Shown one piece after another: positions 26,969 to 37,630 of a stretch of 50,899 nucleotides of DNA. The stretch is from positions 1-50,899 of the forward strand of contig NZ_BAEX01000012.1 in NCBI RefSeq assembly GCF_000246945.1, read 5' to 3'. A model generated the notes under the pieces. That model saw only the letters and a list, made by a program, of their open reading frames with translations, was not told where the DNA came from and did not search any database. Positions within the stretch are counted from its first letter, which is position 1. Each line of letters begins with the position of its first letter. Made by a program: the position numbers and the translations under genes. The stretch comes from Myroides injenensis M09-0166. GTDB taxonomy: Bacteria; Bacteroidota; Bacteroidia; Flavobacteriales; Flavobacteriaceae.

Positions 26969-27679
26969 CTAATAGAAATCATAATACAAGCTCCATTGCT
27001 TATTTTTTGGATTTCTCGCAAACATTAAGCTACCATTATCTACCACATTTAAATTAGCCTTGCTATCAGAAGATATTTGAAATAAGTATTCAAAACCTTC
27101 ACCATACTCATCGTCTACTCCAATCCCTGACTGACAATATGATGGATAACCTCCAATCTTTGTTAAATAACTGTGCTTAACTTCGTTGTAGTAATTCTCT
27201 ATTATACCATTTTTTTCTAATGCTAGTATTGCTTCTTCCTCACTATGTGAGAGTCCTCCTCCATCCCATAAAGGATAATCTTCTTCTAGGAATTCAGATT
27301 TCAAAGCAAAAGCTTTCAAAAACGACTTCTTATTGACTAAGTCTTTATACAGCACCTCATCCAATGAAATGTACTCACGTATTACCCAATGATTGCCCAT
27401 TGCTTCTAATGGCTCACCAAATTGTGCAGAAACAAATACGGTAAGTAGTTTAATACCTTCTAATTGTTTTGGTATATAGGGAAGATTAGGTAGATAAAAT
27501 TGGGCTAAAGGAATCATCTCATTACCTTCAATATCCAATGGTATTTGTTCATTTTCTTTATAAGCGAACACCCTGCCAATCCAACTTTCTTCTAATGTAT
27601 TCAATGGACGAAAACCACCTGTAGTAAATGCAGTGGCTCTACGTTTTATTTTTTCTTTAATCTCGGCAATACTTTTCAT
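26969..27679 (-). CDS. DUF1963 (YwqG-like) protein
   Basis: 236 residues, no signal peptide. The C-terminal half has the DUF1963 pattern: TKIGGYPSYCQSG, then EYLFQISSD and a final NGSLMFARNPKNKQW strand. The N-terminal part (QFYLPNLPYIPKQLEG) matches the domain's proline-rich start. The function of the family is not well established, and members often occur as single genes as here. The assignment is by motif pattern. Confidence 0.7.
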   Translation of the reverse strand: MKSIAEIKEKIKRRATAFTTGGFRPLNTLEESWIGRVFAYKENEQIPLDIEGNEMIPLAQFYLPNLPYIPKQLEGIKLLTVFVSAQFGEPLEAMGNHWVIREYISLDEVLYKDLVNKKSFLKAFALKSEFLEEDYPLWDGGGLSHSEEEAILALEKNGIIENYYNEVKHSYLTKIGGYPSYCQSGIGVDDEYGEGFEYLFQISSDSKANLNVVDNGSLMFARNPKNKQWSLYYDFY

Positions 27680-28154
27680 TTGTTTCTTTATAATTAATTA
27701 TTAATTATCTCTTAAATTTAATAATATAGACAGCTTTTTTTATCTAGTTTAACTTTTAACTATATTTAGCATTTTCCAACATATGGTAATCAGTTATAAA
27801 AACAATATAATCACAACAACAATAAACTCAAAAAAGATTAAGACTTTAATATTTTCACCAACAATAATAAACCACCTCCAACTCTTTAATTAAGTTAATT
27901 TCACAACATAATATCAAATATTTGATTTCTTATCGTACTTTTAGCTAAATTTTTACCAAAACATACACAGAAACACCATTAAATATTACATTAAATACTG
28001 TTATTTATAACTTTATTTCAATTTACGCCAACTATTTTTAATTAACACTAGCTTTTATTTCACTTCATATTTAAATTTTTACTAATACAATTAATAGTAA
28101 AAAGTGTGGAATAATATTTGAATATATTATAAAATAGAATTAAGTGTATACAAA
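27680..28154. other. AT-rich spacer between divergent genes
   Basis: 475 bp between the DUF1963 gene and the LRR gene. A near-consensus -7 box (AATATTTG, 28116-28123) lies about 30 nt before the LRR start. I see no open frame, repeat or RNA gene otherwise. Confidence 0.4.
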
Positions 28155-29756
28155 ATGCTAGTAGGTTTTAATCAATTACAAAGTACATTATTAAAGAAAA
28201 ACGTCGAAGAAAAGAAAATATTAAATTGTTTAAATTTTTTACAAAGTCAAACAGTTAATGATAAGTCTATATTTTTGGTAGAAGAATCTTCCAATAGTGA
28301 GCTCTTATTATTAGATGATTTATTTAATGATTTTAATAACAATATTGTTGGAGTTATCTTTCTAAACGACATCCAAATAAATAAAGCTATTTTTCAAGAT
28401 AATAGCTACCTCAATGGTAAAGTTGTCTTTATAAATAAAGTAAAGACTAATAATATATTTACGAAATCCATTAATCTTCTCTTTCTTGATGAAGTAGAAG
28501 TAAACTATACTATAATTGCGTTAGAAGAAAACGGAAAACTTAACTTTGAGAATAAACTAACGGCTTTGGGCATTTTAGGATATAACAACAACATTACTTT
28601 AAATGAGACCATCGTTCCCGCTATTATTAATATGCTTGAGGATACAAACGAAAATCGTATATCTTCTAGTAAATATTTTATTAAAGATATTCTTAAACCC
28701 ACTTATTTTGATCAGGATAACAATTGGAAATTAACTGAATTAATGGCTACGCTAAAGCGAGGTGATTCTATATTAAAAGAAGAAAGATGGCTATCTAAAA
28801 TTGAAAAGAAACTAAACAAATGGTTTATCTCTACAACGCGAAATATATTAGATTTAAGCAATCTTGCGCTTAATTCATTGGATGATATTCCTTGTATTTA
28901 TAAAAACTCTTACTTATTTGAAAATGTAGAAAAGCTAAATTTATCTAATAATAAAATAAGTGATGTAAACGATGATATATTGTTATTTAATAACCTAACT
29001 AAAATTAATTTTACTAATTGTAGTTTAAAGCAAATCCCTTCAATTATTACAAATCTAGATCATTTAAATGAGCTCAACGTCTCTTATAATTCAATTTCGA
29101 CTTTAAAAACTGCTTATCCTCTTCCACATCTAGAAGTTTTAAACCTGGAGCATTGTGGTTTTTCAAAAGTAGAGGAAGAATTTTATCAATTACCAAAACT
29201 AAAAGTACTCAAATTACAAAACCAAAAAGGTAGACCTGCTTTAGTGATTGACAAATCAATACCAACTCTTGAATATTTAGACCTTAGTCTTAATTATAGT
29301 GCAGATTTACTAGTAGCACAATCCTCATTATTGACTCTAAAAATGAATTACTGCAATCACGTTAGTATTAATAATGCAATATTAGATTGCACGCAATTAC
29401 AAGTATTCGATTTCATAGCTTGGGATGATATGCAAGCTTTACCATCGGATTTCGATAAATTATGCAATCTGCAACGAATTAGTTTTTCTATTGACTATAT
29501 TGACACAGATAGTTTAGAGGTTCTGGATAAAATCAAAACGCTAAAAACATTAATTATTACAGTAGAAAATTCAAAACCTTTTGTAAAATCAAAAGTTAAG
29601 CAAAATCTAGAGAAACTTCTAGAGCTCAAAAATTGGGAAAAAATTTATTGTAATGAGATTATGGAAGATGAATACTTTATCAAACAAGCAAAAAAACGTT
29701 CAAATTTTGTAGGTATACTTCCTTATGAAATGCCTCAATATTATACTATCATGTAA
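28155..29756 (+). CDS. Leucine-rich-repeat protein
   Basis: 533 residues, no signal peptide. The N-terminal 220 or so residues are of unknown fold. From about 235 onward there are irregular 22-24-residue leucine-rich repeats (for example VEKLNLSNNKISDV, LNELNVSYNSIS, LEVLNLEHCGF, LEYLDLSLNYS). LRR arcs bind proteins, so an intracellular protein-binding role is likely, but no partner gene is adjacent. It stands alone on the plus strand between the DUF1963 gene and the copper locus. Confidence 0.8.
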   Translation: MLVGFNQLQSTLLKKNVEEKKILNCLNFLQSQTVNDKSIFLVEESSNSELLLLDDLFNDFNNNIVGVIFLNDIQINKAIFQDNSYLNGKVVFINKVKTNNIFTKSINLLFLDEVEVNYTIIALEENGKLNFENKLTALGILGYNNNITLNETIVPAIINMLEDTNENRISSSKYFIKDILKPTYFDQDNNWKLTELMATLKRGDSILKEERWLSKIEKKLNKWFISTTRNILDLSNLALNSLDDIPCIYKNSYLFENVEKLNLSNNKISDVNDDILLFNNLTKINFTNCSLKQIPSIITNLDHLNELNVSYNSISTLKTAYPLPHLEVLNLEHCGFSKVEEEFYQLPKLKVLKLQNQKGRPALVIDKSIPTLEYLDLSLNYSADLLVAQSSLLTLKMNYCNHVSINNAILDCTQLQVFDFIAWDDMQALPSDFDKLCNLQRISFSIDYIDTDSLEVLDKIKTLKTLIITVENSKPFVKSKVKQNLEKLLELKNWEKIYCNEIMEDEYFIKQAKKRSNFVGILPYEMPQYYTIM

Positions 29757-29918
29757 TACAAGGAGAAGGATAATTATATCGAGTTAAATTAATTTCAATA
29801 CAGTAATTTTAAAACCATATTTATTCTTTTTTAAATTCTACTGAACTTATAAGATTTATTAGTGACATTTTAAAAGATATTTAATAGTTAGAATTTTCAC
29901 TTGATAGGTTAAAAATAG

Positions 29919-29926
29919 TATATTTG
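29919..29926 (+). promoter_or_regulatory. -7 box for the Cys/Met-rich protein gene
   Basis: TATATTTG is a perfect match to the Bacteroidota -7 consensus TAnnTTTG, 31 nt before the start at 29958. A TTG lies 15 nt further upstream, somewhat closer than usual. Confidence 0.6.
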
Positions 29927-29957
29927 CCCTTATCTTAGGTAGAGATTATTTACTTTT

Positions 29958-30368
29958 ATGAAGAGATATATTTCCATATTATTTTTATTATTATCCACTT
30001 TAGTGATGGCTAATCCAATTATTGATTGGACTTGCGCTGAAGAGGTAATGGTATGTAGTATGGATGATAATGGAGATATGTCTTGTTGTAGTGCTGATGC
30101 TAATCACGCTACATCAGATATGACTTGTTGCCCAGCTATGCCACGTGTTATGGTAACTCATCACGATCTTAAAGTCGAAGTATCTCAGTGTGTAACTATT
30201 GCTAAAACAAAAGTTGCTGCCATAAAAACCAAATGGTTTAACTCAAACTACGTGTCTGATTGGAAACACATTGACCTGGTTTCCGTTACTCCTAGTACCC
30301 CATCAATTGATGGTTTTAAATTTAAAGATATAGATCGACTTAACTATATCTGTATCTATCGAATATGA
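29958..30368 (+). CDS. Small secreted Cys/Met/His-rich protein, copper locus
   Basis: 136 residues with a signal peptide (cleavage near residue 18, VMA|NP). Residues 25-65 hold eight Cys, several Met and a His (WTCAEE, MVCSMDD, MSCCSAD, TCCPAMP), suggesting metal binding in the periplasm. I do not recognise a named family. It lies 307 nt upstream of the CusA-like gene on the same strand. A role in sensing or sequestering Cu or Ag is inferred from composition and place. Confidence 0.7.
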   Translation: MKRYISILFLLLSTLVMANPIIDWTCAEEVMVCSMDDNGDMSCCSADANHATSDMTCCPAMPRVMVTHHDLKVEVSQCVTIAKTKVAAIKTKWFNSNYVSDWKHIDLVSVTPSTPSIDGFKFKDIDRLNYICIYRI

Positions 30369-30517
30369 TACCCTTCTTTATTGCTTATTTGTATAACTTT
30401 TCTGTAAGTAAATCTACAAATAGCTTCACTTTGTTGATGGCATTTTTCTGGTCATCTAATTAACATTTTTATCGAAAGGAAAGTAGTCATTGCCACTAAT
30501 GCTTTGTCGTTGCACTA

Positions 30518-30563
30518 TATACCTTGTTTTAATATTTACATTGCTATAAATGGTATACCTTCG
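30518..30563 (+). promoter_or_regulatory. Duplicated TATACCTT boxes before the efflux operon
   Basis: Two copies of TATACCTT begin at 30518 and 30554, 36 bp apart. The second extends to TACCTTCG, a one-mismatch -7 box about 113 nt before the CusA start. They could be tandem promoters or repeated regulator sites. The rest of the 307-bp spacer (30369-30675) shows no gene. Confidence 0.35.
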
Positions 30564-30675
30564 TGTTTACTACAGTGATTTGTATCTGTTAAGCAACAAT
30601 TATATTATTGTAATTCTACAAAGCTTTATATAATTCACTCTCCTTTCTATTAATTCATCACTTAACGCAAAAGAT

Positions 30676-33600
30676 ATGCTTAATAAAATCATTAAGTACT
30701 TTTTAAACAATAGGTTAATAACCATTATGTTATTAATCGTAGTTATCATATGGGGACTTATAACTGCACCATTTAATTGGCATCAGAATATACTTCCTAG
30801 CGACCCAGTACCAGTAGATGCTATTCCAGATATTGGAGAAAACCAACAAATTGTAGCAACTGAATGGATGGGACGATCTCCAAAAGACATTCAAGAGCAA
30901 ATTACCTATCCCCTAACTACTTCCCTTCTTGGGATACCCGGTGTAAAAACAATACGCAGTAGTTCAATGTTTGGGATGAGTTTTATCTATATCATATTTG
31001 ACGAAGATATTGAGTTCTATTGGAGTCGCTCACGAATATTAGAAAAGTTAAACTCATTACCTGCAGGCACGCTTCCAGAAGGAGTAATACCAACATTAGG
31101 TCCTGACGCAACAGCACTTGGTCAAGTATATTGGTACACCCTGGAAGGAAGAAACCCTCAAACGGGAGAGCCTACAGGTGGCTGGGATCCTGATGAGTTG
31201 CGTACTATACAAGATTTCTACGCAAAATATAATCTAGCTGCTGCTTCTGGAGTTTCTGAAGTTGCCTCTATTGGTGGATACGTAAAGGAATACCAAGTAG
31301 AAGTAAATCCTGATGCAATGCGCGCTTATAACGTTTCTGTAATGGATGTCATGTCTGCTATTCAGAAAAGTAATTTAGACATAGGTGCAGAGACAATTGA
31401 AATCAATAAAGCGGAATACCTTGTTAGAGGATTGGGATATATCAAAAGTATTAAAGACTTAGAAGACGCAGTGGTAACAGTGCGCAATAATGTGCCTGTA
31501 AAGATTAAAGATGTCGCTTTTGTTAACCTAGGTCCTGCTACAAGACGTGGAGGCTTGGACAAAGAAGGAATTGACGCAGTAGGTGGTGTGGTTGTTGCCA
31601 GATATGGTGCCAACCCTATGGAAGTTATTACTAATGTAAAGGCTAAAATAAAAGAAATGGAAGCTGGACTTCCTCAAAAAACATTAGCAGATGGCACGAT
31701 ATCCAAAGTGACTGTCGTACCATTTTATGACCGTTCTGGACTTATCCAAGAAACAATTGGTACACTAGAGAGTGCTTTAGCCCACGAGGTGTTAATCTGT
31801 ATAATTGTAGTGATAGTTTTAGTAGTCAATCTAAGAGCTTCAATTGTAATTTCGAGTATCTTACCTATTGGAGTACTAGCTACTTTTATTATTATGAAAT
31901 ACTTTGGTATTGAAGCTAATATTGTAGCTCTGTCAGGTATAGCTATTGCTATTGGGGTGATGATTGACGTGGGAGTAGTCTTTGTCGAAAGCATCATCCG
32001 TCACATGGAAGAAGAAAGGGCCAAAGGAATAGAAAGCAAAGGAAAAGCATTTGTCAAGCTAATTGGAAATGCTGTATCTGAAGTATCTGGCGCTTTGTCT
32101 ACTGCTATGCTGACAACTATTATTAGTTTTCTTCCCGTATTTGCTATGGAAGCCCAAGAAGGTAAATTATTTAAACCCCTAGCATATACTAAAACCTTTG
32201 CTTTAACCTCAGCTTTTTTATTAGGTATCATTGTATTACCTACATTAGCCTATTATATTTATTCCATAAGACTAGATAGCAAAAAACTGAGAAAAGCAGC
32301 AAATATACTTCTAGTTATTGCTGGTATTGGTTTAACTATCTATAGTGGAATATGGATTGTCCTAGCAATTTCTTTAATAGGACTAAACAATATATTTACT
32401 CCTAATTGGAAGGGAGAGACAATAGCAAACTACATTAACGTAGTAATAACATTACTTTTAGCTGTTTACTTCCTTACTATTGAATGGTTGCCTTTAGGAA
32501 CACAAGAAAGCACAAGTTTAAACTTTATATTCGTTATTCTAGCTATTGGAGTTATTTTAGGAATTCTTTGGCTGTTAGTTATTTACTATGAAAATATCCT
32601 TAGATGGTCATTAAAGAATAGATGGAAGTTTATGTCTATTCCTATTTTAACTATGTTATTTGGTTTACTCGTATGGATTGGCTTTGACAAAACATTTACA
32701 GTAGTAGCTAGTGGATTTGAAACTGTTGGTTGGAAATCAATAAGACAAACAGCCTTCTGGCAAAAGTCGAGTGATAGATTCCCTGGCATTGGTCAGGAGT
32801 TTATGCCTAGTTTAAATGAGGGATCTTTTTTATTAATGCCCACAACAATGCCTCATACTGGAGTGGAACAAAACTTACAATTTATAGAAACCCTAGACAA
32901 GCGTATTACCAATATACCTGAAGTGGAATTAACAGTAGGTAAATGGGGGCGTGTAAATTCTGCACTTGACCCTGCTCCTACTCAAATGTTTGAAAACACC
33001 ATTAATTACAGACCAGAATATCTTCTAGATGAAAATGGTCACAGACAGCGTTTTAAAGTAAATAAAAAAGGAGAATTTGAATTAGTTAATGGTACTACTT
33101 ACCACCCCGATAACGGTTTTAGACTTATCCCTAAAGATAGTTTAATCGCAGATAAAAATGGTAAATACCTACGCCAATGGCGTCCACATATTAAAAAAGC
33201 AGATGATATCTGGCAAGAAATTGTCAATGTATCTCATTTGCCGGGATTAACATCTGCTCCTAAATTGCAACCTATAGAGGCTAGACTTGTTATGCTTTCC
33301 ACAGGTATGCGTGCTCCTATGGGATTAAAAGTATCTGGTCCTGATTTGGAATCTATTGAAGAAGGAGGAAAAGCATTAGAAGCAGCATTAAAATCTATTC
33401 CTTCAATTATGCCATCTACAGTGTTCTACGACAGAGCAGTTGGTGCTCCTTATGTAGAGATTCATCTTAACCGCAGTAAGATGGCACGTTATGGAATTAC
33501 AGTTTCTGATTTACAAGAAGTAATCGAAGCAGGAATTGGAGGTATGACATTGACAACAACCGTAGAAGGTAGAGAGCGCTTTCCTGTTCGATTGAGATAT

Positions 33601-34524
33601 CCTCGCGAATTAAGAGATAATCCAGAGGCTTTAAGCAAACTTATTATTCCTACGGGAACAGGGGTACAAATACCACTTAGTGAAGTTGCAGATATAGAAT
33701 ATGCAAAAGGTGCACAGATGATACAAAGTGAAAATACATTCTTATTAGGGTATGTTATTTTCGATAAAGTCAGTGGAAAAGCAGAAGTAGATGTCGTTCA
33801 TGAAGCAGATAAACTATTACAAGACAAATTAGCCTCTGGTGAGTTAACATTACCAAAAGGAGTTACTTATAAATTTGCTGGTAATTATGAACAACAAGAA
33901 CGAGCAGCTCAACGCTTACTGATTGTTGTTCCTTTAAGCCTATTAGCTATCCTACTTATTTTGTACTTCCAATTCAAAACCATAACAGCTTCATTAATTC
34001 ACTTCTCAGGTGTATTTGTAGCTTTTGCAGGAGGTTTTATATTGTTATGGCTATATGGACAGCCTTGGTTTATGAATTTTTCTATTGGAGAAATGAATAT
34101 GCGAGATTTATTTCAAATGCACAGCATTAACCTTAGTATTGCAGTATGGGTGGGATTCATTGCTTTATTTGGGCTTGCTACAAATGATGGTGTATTAATG
34201 GGAACTTATATTCACGATACATTTGAGAGGCGACAACCAAAAACAAAAGAGGAAATTAGAGAAGCAGTTATCTATGCTGGACTTAAACGTGTTCGTCCTG
34301 CCGCTATGACTACTGCAACAGCATTAATAGCTCTACTGCCTGTACTTACTTCTACTGGTAAAGGTGCTGAAATTATGGTACCTATGGCAATACCTACATT
34401 TGGTGGTATGCTTATCCAATCAATGACCATGTTTGTTGTACCAGTATTTCAATGCTGGTGGAGAGAATGGGCGTCTAAAAAAGAGCAAAAAGCAACAGAA
34501 AAATTAGTACATCATGAAGCATAG
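30676..34524 (+). CDS. cusA: CusA/CzcA-family heavy-metal RND efflux pump
   Basis: 1282 residues, about 230 longer than E. coli CusA. RND features include the N-terminal helix, the porter-domain start (VDAIPDIGENQQIV), the central helices (GIAIAIGVMIDVGVVFVES, with the channel Asp) and the C-terminal helices (ATNDGVLMGTYIHDTF, RVRPAAMTTATALIALLP). The extra length is mainly additional hydrophobic segments at about 540-680 and a hydrophilic insert at about 770-860. It is an inner-membrane proton-driven pump, here probably for Cu(I)/Ag(I) given the neighbours' metal-binding domains. It overlaps the outer-membrane factor gene by 11 nt. Confidence 0.9.
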   Translation: MLNKIIKYFLNNRLITIMLLIVVIIWGLITAPFNWHQNILPSDPVPVDAIPDIGENQQIVATEWMGRSPKDIQEQITYPLTTSLLGIPGVKTIRSSSMFGMSFIYIIFDEDIEFYWSRSRILEKLNSLPAGTLPEGVIPTLGPDATALGQVYWYTLEGRNPQTGEPTGGWDPDELRTIQDFYAKYNLAAASGVSEVASIGGYVKEYQVEVNPDAMRAYNVSVMDVMSAIQKSNLDIGAETIEINKAEYLVRGLGYIKSIKDLEDAVVTVRNNVPVKIKDVAFVNLGPATRRGGLDKEGIDAVGGVVVARYGANPMEVITNVKAKIKEMEAGLPQKTLADGTISKVTVVPFYDRSGLIQETIGTLESALAHEVLICIIVVIVLVVNLRASIVISSILPIGVLATFIIMKYFGIEANIVALSGIAIAIGVMIDVGVVFVESIIRHMEEERAKGIESKGKAFVKLIGNAVSEVSGALSTAMLTTIISFLPVFAMEAQEGKLFKPLAYTKTFALTSAFLLGIIVLPTLAYYIYSIRLDSKKLRKAANILLVIAGIGLTIYSGIWIVLAISLIGLNNIFTPNWKGETIANYINVVITLLLAVYFLTIEWLPLGTQESTSLNFIFVILAIGVILGILWLLVIYYENILRWSLKNRWKFMSIPILTMLFGLLVWIGFDKTFTVVASGFETVGWKSIRQTAFWQKSSDRFPGIGQEFMPSLNEGSFLLMPTTMPHTGVEQNLQFIETLDKRITNIPEVELTVGKWGRVNSALDPAPTQMFENTINYRPEYLLDENGHRQRFKVNKKGEFELVNGTTYHPDNGFRLIPKDSLIADKNGKYLRQWRPHIKKADDIWQEIVNVSHLPGLTSAPKLQPIEARLVMLSTGMRAPMGLKVSGPDLESIEEGGKALEAALKSIPSIMPSTVFYDRAVGAPYVEIHLNRSKMARYGITVSDLQEVIEAGIGGMTLTTTVEGRERFPVRLRYPRELRDNPEALSKLIIPTGTGVQIPLSEVADIEYAKGAQMIQSENTFLLGYVIFDKVSGKAEVDVVHEADKLLQDKLASGELTLPKGVTYKFAGNYEQQERAAQRLLIVVPLSLLAILLILYFQFKTITASLIHFSGVFVAFAGGFILLWLYGQPWFMNFSIGEMNMRDLFQMHSINLSIAVWVGFIALFGLATNDGVLMGTYIHDTFERRQPKTKEEIREAVIYAGLKRVRPAAMTTATALIALLPVLTSTGKGAEIMVPMAIPTFGGMLIQSMTMFVVPVFQCWWREWASKKEQKATEKLVHHEA

Positions 34525-35980
34525 CATATATTTACAGAAACTTGTCATCGTCTTATTCCTATTAGGCATTACAAGTGGTTTTTCGCAAGAACAAACACAA
34601 GATTCACTTAAGCACTATATCAATATAGCTTTAGAAAATAATCCTGCTGTTAAATCTCAGCAATTGGCTTATGAGGCTTTCTTGCAAAAGATTCCTCAAG
34701 CAGGTGCATTCGAAGACCCAGAATTGTCAATGGGATTTTATACAAAACCAATGGATATCGTAGGAGGCCGCTCTGTTGGTGATATTACTTTAATGCAGAT
34801 GTTTCCTTGGTTTGGTACAAAGAAAAGTGCCAAAACAGAAGCTAATCACATGGCGCAAATGCAATATCATGAATATATAGAAACTAAAGAAAATACGATA
34901 CTTCAAGTAAATACACAGTGGTATGTATTGCAAAAGCTACAAGAGCAACTTCTAAATGCCCAAGAGAACAATAAACTTCTAGAACAATTAGAACAATTGG
35001 CATTAAAGAAATTCTCTTCTCCTACCACTAGTACTTCTGCTACAAGCTCATCTACGGAGATGAAAACAAATACAGTAGCTACAAATACTACTACTTCAAG
35101 TATGGGAGGTATGAATATGGGAGGTAATACTACAACAGCGACGACTTCCTCTACTGCTGCTATGTCATCTAGTGGTGGAATGAGCGATATGGGAGGTGGT
35201 TCTGCTTCGGGAATGTCTGATGTACTACGTATTCGATTAGAAATAATTGAAACAGAAAATACTATAGAGCGCTTACTATCAGAAATAAAAGCAGAAAAAG
35301 TAAAATTCAATGCATTATTAAATAGAGAAGCTACATCAGATGTTACAATAGATAAAGAGATTGTAAAAGTGGATTTCCTTTTAGATGAAGAGCTTGCATT
35401 GCAATCACTAGAAACGAATAACCCGATGCTTGCTATGATTACTGAAGAAAGTATGGCATACAAGGCAAAGGCTGATATGGATAGAAAAATGAGTTATCCA
35501 ATGATTGGACTTGGTCTGCAATATATGATTATTGGCAAGACCAATGATCCAATGCTTGCAATGGGAGATATGAATGGAAAAGATATGGTAATGCCTATGC
35601 TTACTGTTACTCTACCAGTATTTCGCAAGAAATACAATGCACAACAAGAAGAAAGTAAATTATGGTGGAAGTCTAGCCAAGAAAAGTTTACAAATACTTT
35701 AAACAACTTAAAAGCGGAGTATTACAGTTATAAAAATCAATTAGAAGATGCCGAGCGAACAGTTAAACTCTACGATAAGCAAACTATTCTAGCTGAGACA
35801 ACTTTTAATTTGATAGTTAAAGAATTTGTTGCAGGTAAAAGCGATTTAAATAATGTGATTCAAGTACAGCGACAATTACTAGACTACCAACTAAAAAAAG
35901 CAGAAGCTATAGCAAATTATAATACGATGGTAGCCTCTATTAAAAAAACAGTAGCTATTAGTGATACTAAAAACAGGTAA
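34514..35980 (+). CDS. cusC: CusC-like outer-membrane efflux factor with Met/Ser/Thr-rich insert
   Basis: 488 residues with a signal peptide. It has two TolC-type repeats of long helices (residues 30-165 and 280-485). Between helices, at about 168-240, lies a low-complexity insert rich in Ser, Thr, Gly and Met (SSMGGMNMGGN and GGMSDMGGGSASGMSD). This may bind Cu(I) or Ag(I). The gene overlaps cusA by 11 nt and the adaptor gene by 1 nt. It provides the outer-membrane channel of the tripartite pump. Confidence 0.88.
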   Translation: MKHSIYLQKLVIVLFLLGITSGFSQEQTQDSLKHYINIALENNPAVKSQQLAYEAFLQKIPQAGAFEDPELSMGFYTKPMDIVGGRSVGDITLMQMFPWFGTKKSAKTEANHMAQMQYHEYIETKENTILQVNTQWYVLQKLQEQLLNAQENNKLLEQLEQLALKKFSSPTTSTSATSSSTEMKTNTVATNTTTSSMGGMNMGGNTTTATTSSTAAMSSSGGMSDMGGGSASGMSDVLRIRLEIIETENTIERLLSEIKAEKVKFNALLNREATSDVTIDKEIVKVDFLLDEELALQSLETNNPMLAMITEESMAYKAKADMDRKMSYPMIGLGLQYMIIGKTNDPMLAMGDMNGKDMVMPMLTVTLPVFRKKYNAQQEESKLWWKSSQEKFTNTLNNLKAEYYSYKNQLEDAERTVKLYDKQTILAETTFNLIVKEFVAGKSDLNNVIQVQRQLLDYQLKKAEAIANYNTMVASIKKTVAISDTKNR

Positions 35981-37554
35981 TGATGAAAAAGATACAAGAT
36001 ATATTCAAAAACAATGCAGTAAAATACAGTGCTATTTTACTAATAGGACTATTATTAGGTTGGTTAATATTTGGTGGCTCTGCTACTCATCAGCATAGTG
36101 GTGAACAAGTGAGTAATACTGAAACCATGGCAGTATGGACTTGTTCTATGCACCCGCAAATTAAAATGGATAAACCGGGTAAATGTCCACTTTGTGCAAT
36201 GGATTTAATTCCTTTAAAATCCTCAGATGGCGGTGATGACTCAGTAGATGACAATGCTATTCAAATGTCTAAGCAAGCCATAACTTTAGCAAATATTCAG
36301 ACAACAAGAGTAAGCAGAAAAGACCCTGTAAAAGACATAGAGTTATATGGCACTATTCAAGCAGATGAAAGATTACAGCAATCACAAACCTCTCATGTGA
36401 ATGGTCGTATTGAGAAACTATATGTTAACTTTACAGGTGAAGCTGTAAAACAAGGGCAATTAATTGCAACTATTTACTCTCCTGACTTACTAACAGCCCA
36501 ACAAGAATTACTAGAAGCAGAAAAGTTAAAAAGCTTCCAACCTTTACTTGTTGATGCAGCAAAAGAAAAACTTCGCCTATGGAAGATGTCAGAAGCACAG
36601 ATTAATAAGGTGTTATCATCTGGAAGTGTTTCTCCTTATGTTAATGTTTATGCAAATACAAGTGGGATAGTTACTGCAAAGAATGTTAACCCTGGAGATT
36701 ATATCAGTCAAGGAACAGTATTATACAGCATATCAAACCTATCAAAAATATGGGCAGTATTTGATGCTTACGAAAATGACTTACCATTCTTAAAAGAAGG
36801 AGATGAATTGGAATATACATTGCAAAGTGTACCTGGTAAAGTTTACAAAGGTAAGATTGCTTTTATTAATCCTATTTTAGATGCAACATCGCGTACAGCA
36901 AAAGTAAGAGTAGAAACAAACAATAACGATCAGGTTTTAAAACCTGAAATGTATGCTAGTGCAAAACTAAAAGCGCCTATGAAAGCATACAACAATGAGA
37001 TGGTGATTCCTAAATCAGCAGTACTGTGGACAGGTAAACGTTCTATTATCTATGTAAAACAACCCGGCACCTCTACGCCTGCATTCTTAATGAGAGAAAT
37101 TGTATTAGGTCCTTCTTTGGGTGAAAGTTACGTTGTTATGTCTGGCTTAAACGACGGTGAAGAAATAGTAACCAATGGTGTATTTGTTGTAGATGCTAGC
37201 GCGCAACTAGAAGGAAAAAGAAGTATGATGAACAATGATGATAATCACCACGCACATAAAGACCATACTGCCATTGACAGTAAAAATGCAGAACACACTA
37301 TGTTTAAAGTATCTGGAAATTGTAACTTATGTCAAGAACGTATTGAAGCAGCTGCTAAAGATGTAAAAGGTGTAATTTCTGCTAATTGGGATGTACAAAC
37401 TAAACTTTTACATCTTAACTTTGACAAATCAACTACTAACAAAGAAAATATTAGCAAAGCAGTCGCTACTATTGGACATAATACAGAATTGCATAAAGCT
37501 TCAAAAGAAGCGTATGATAACTTACATAGTTGTTGTCAATATACTAGAGATTAA
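35980..37554 (+). CDS. cusB: CusB-like membrane-fusion adaptor with two metal-binding domains
   Basis: 524 residues. An N-terminal membrane anchor (about 16-31) is followed by a heavy-metal-binding motif (WTCSMHPQIKMDKPGKCPLC, about 53-72), then the adaptor core (barrel-sandwich hybrid, hairpin, beta-barrel, about 110-410). A His-rich linker (DDNHHAHKDH) leads to a C-terminal HMA-like domain (about 445-515) with GNCNLC as its metal site. It links the pump and outer-membrane factor and probably hands metal to the pump. The start overlaps the upstream stop (TAATG); a second ATG at 35983 is equally possible. Confidence 0.9.
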   Translation: MMKKIQDIFKNNAVKYSAILLIGLLLGWLIFGGSATHQHSGEQVSNTETMAVWTCSMHPQIKMDKPGKCPLCAMDLIPLKSSDGGDDSVDDNAIQMSKQAITLANIQTTRVSRKDPVKDIELYGTIQADERLQQSQTSHVNGRIEKLYVNFTGEAVKQGQLIATIYSPDLLTAQQELLEAEKLKSFQPLLVDAAKEKLRLWKMSEAQINKVLSSGSVSPYVNVYANTSGIVTAKNVNPGDYISQGTVLYSISNLSKIWAVFDAYENDLPFLKEGDELEYTLQSVPGKVYKGKIAFINPILDATSRTAKVRVETNNNDQVLKPEMYASAKLKAPMKAYNNEMVIPKSAVLWTGKRSIIYVKQPGTSTPAFLMREIVLGPSLGESYVVMSGLNDGEEIVTNGVFVVDASAQLEGKRSMMNNDDNHHAHKDHTAIDSKNAEHTMFKVSGNCNLCQERIEAAAKDVKGVISANWDVQTKLLHLNFDKSTTNKENISKAVATIGHNTELHKASKEAYDNLHSCCQYTRD

Positions 37555-37630
37555 TAAATTAAATAATTTATCTTTAGATTTAACATTACTATAAAAAACA
37601 AGAGAACATTAATAATTAAAAATAATAAAT

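Noticed and set aside
34903-35463. Long minus-strand open frame inside the CusC-like gene
   Set aside because: It is the antisense of a real gene with a low-complexity insert, and its sequence has no protein-like features.
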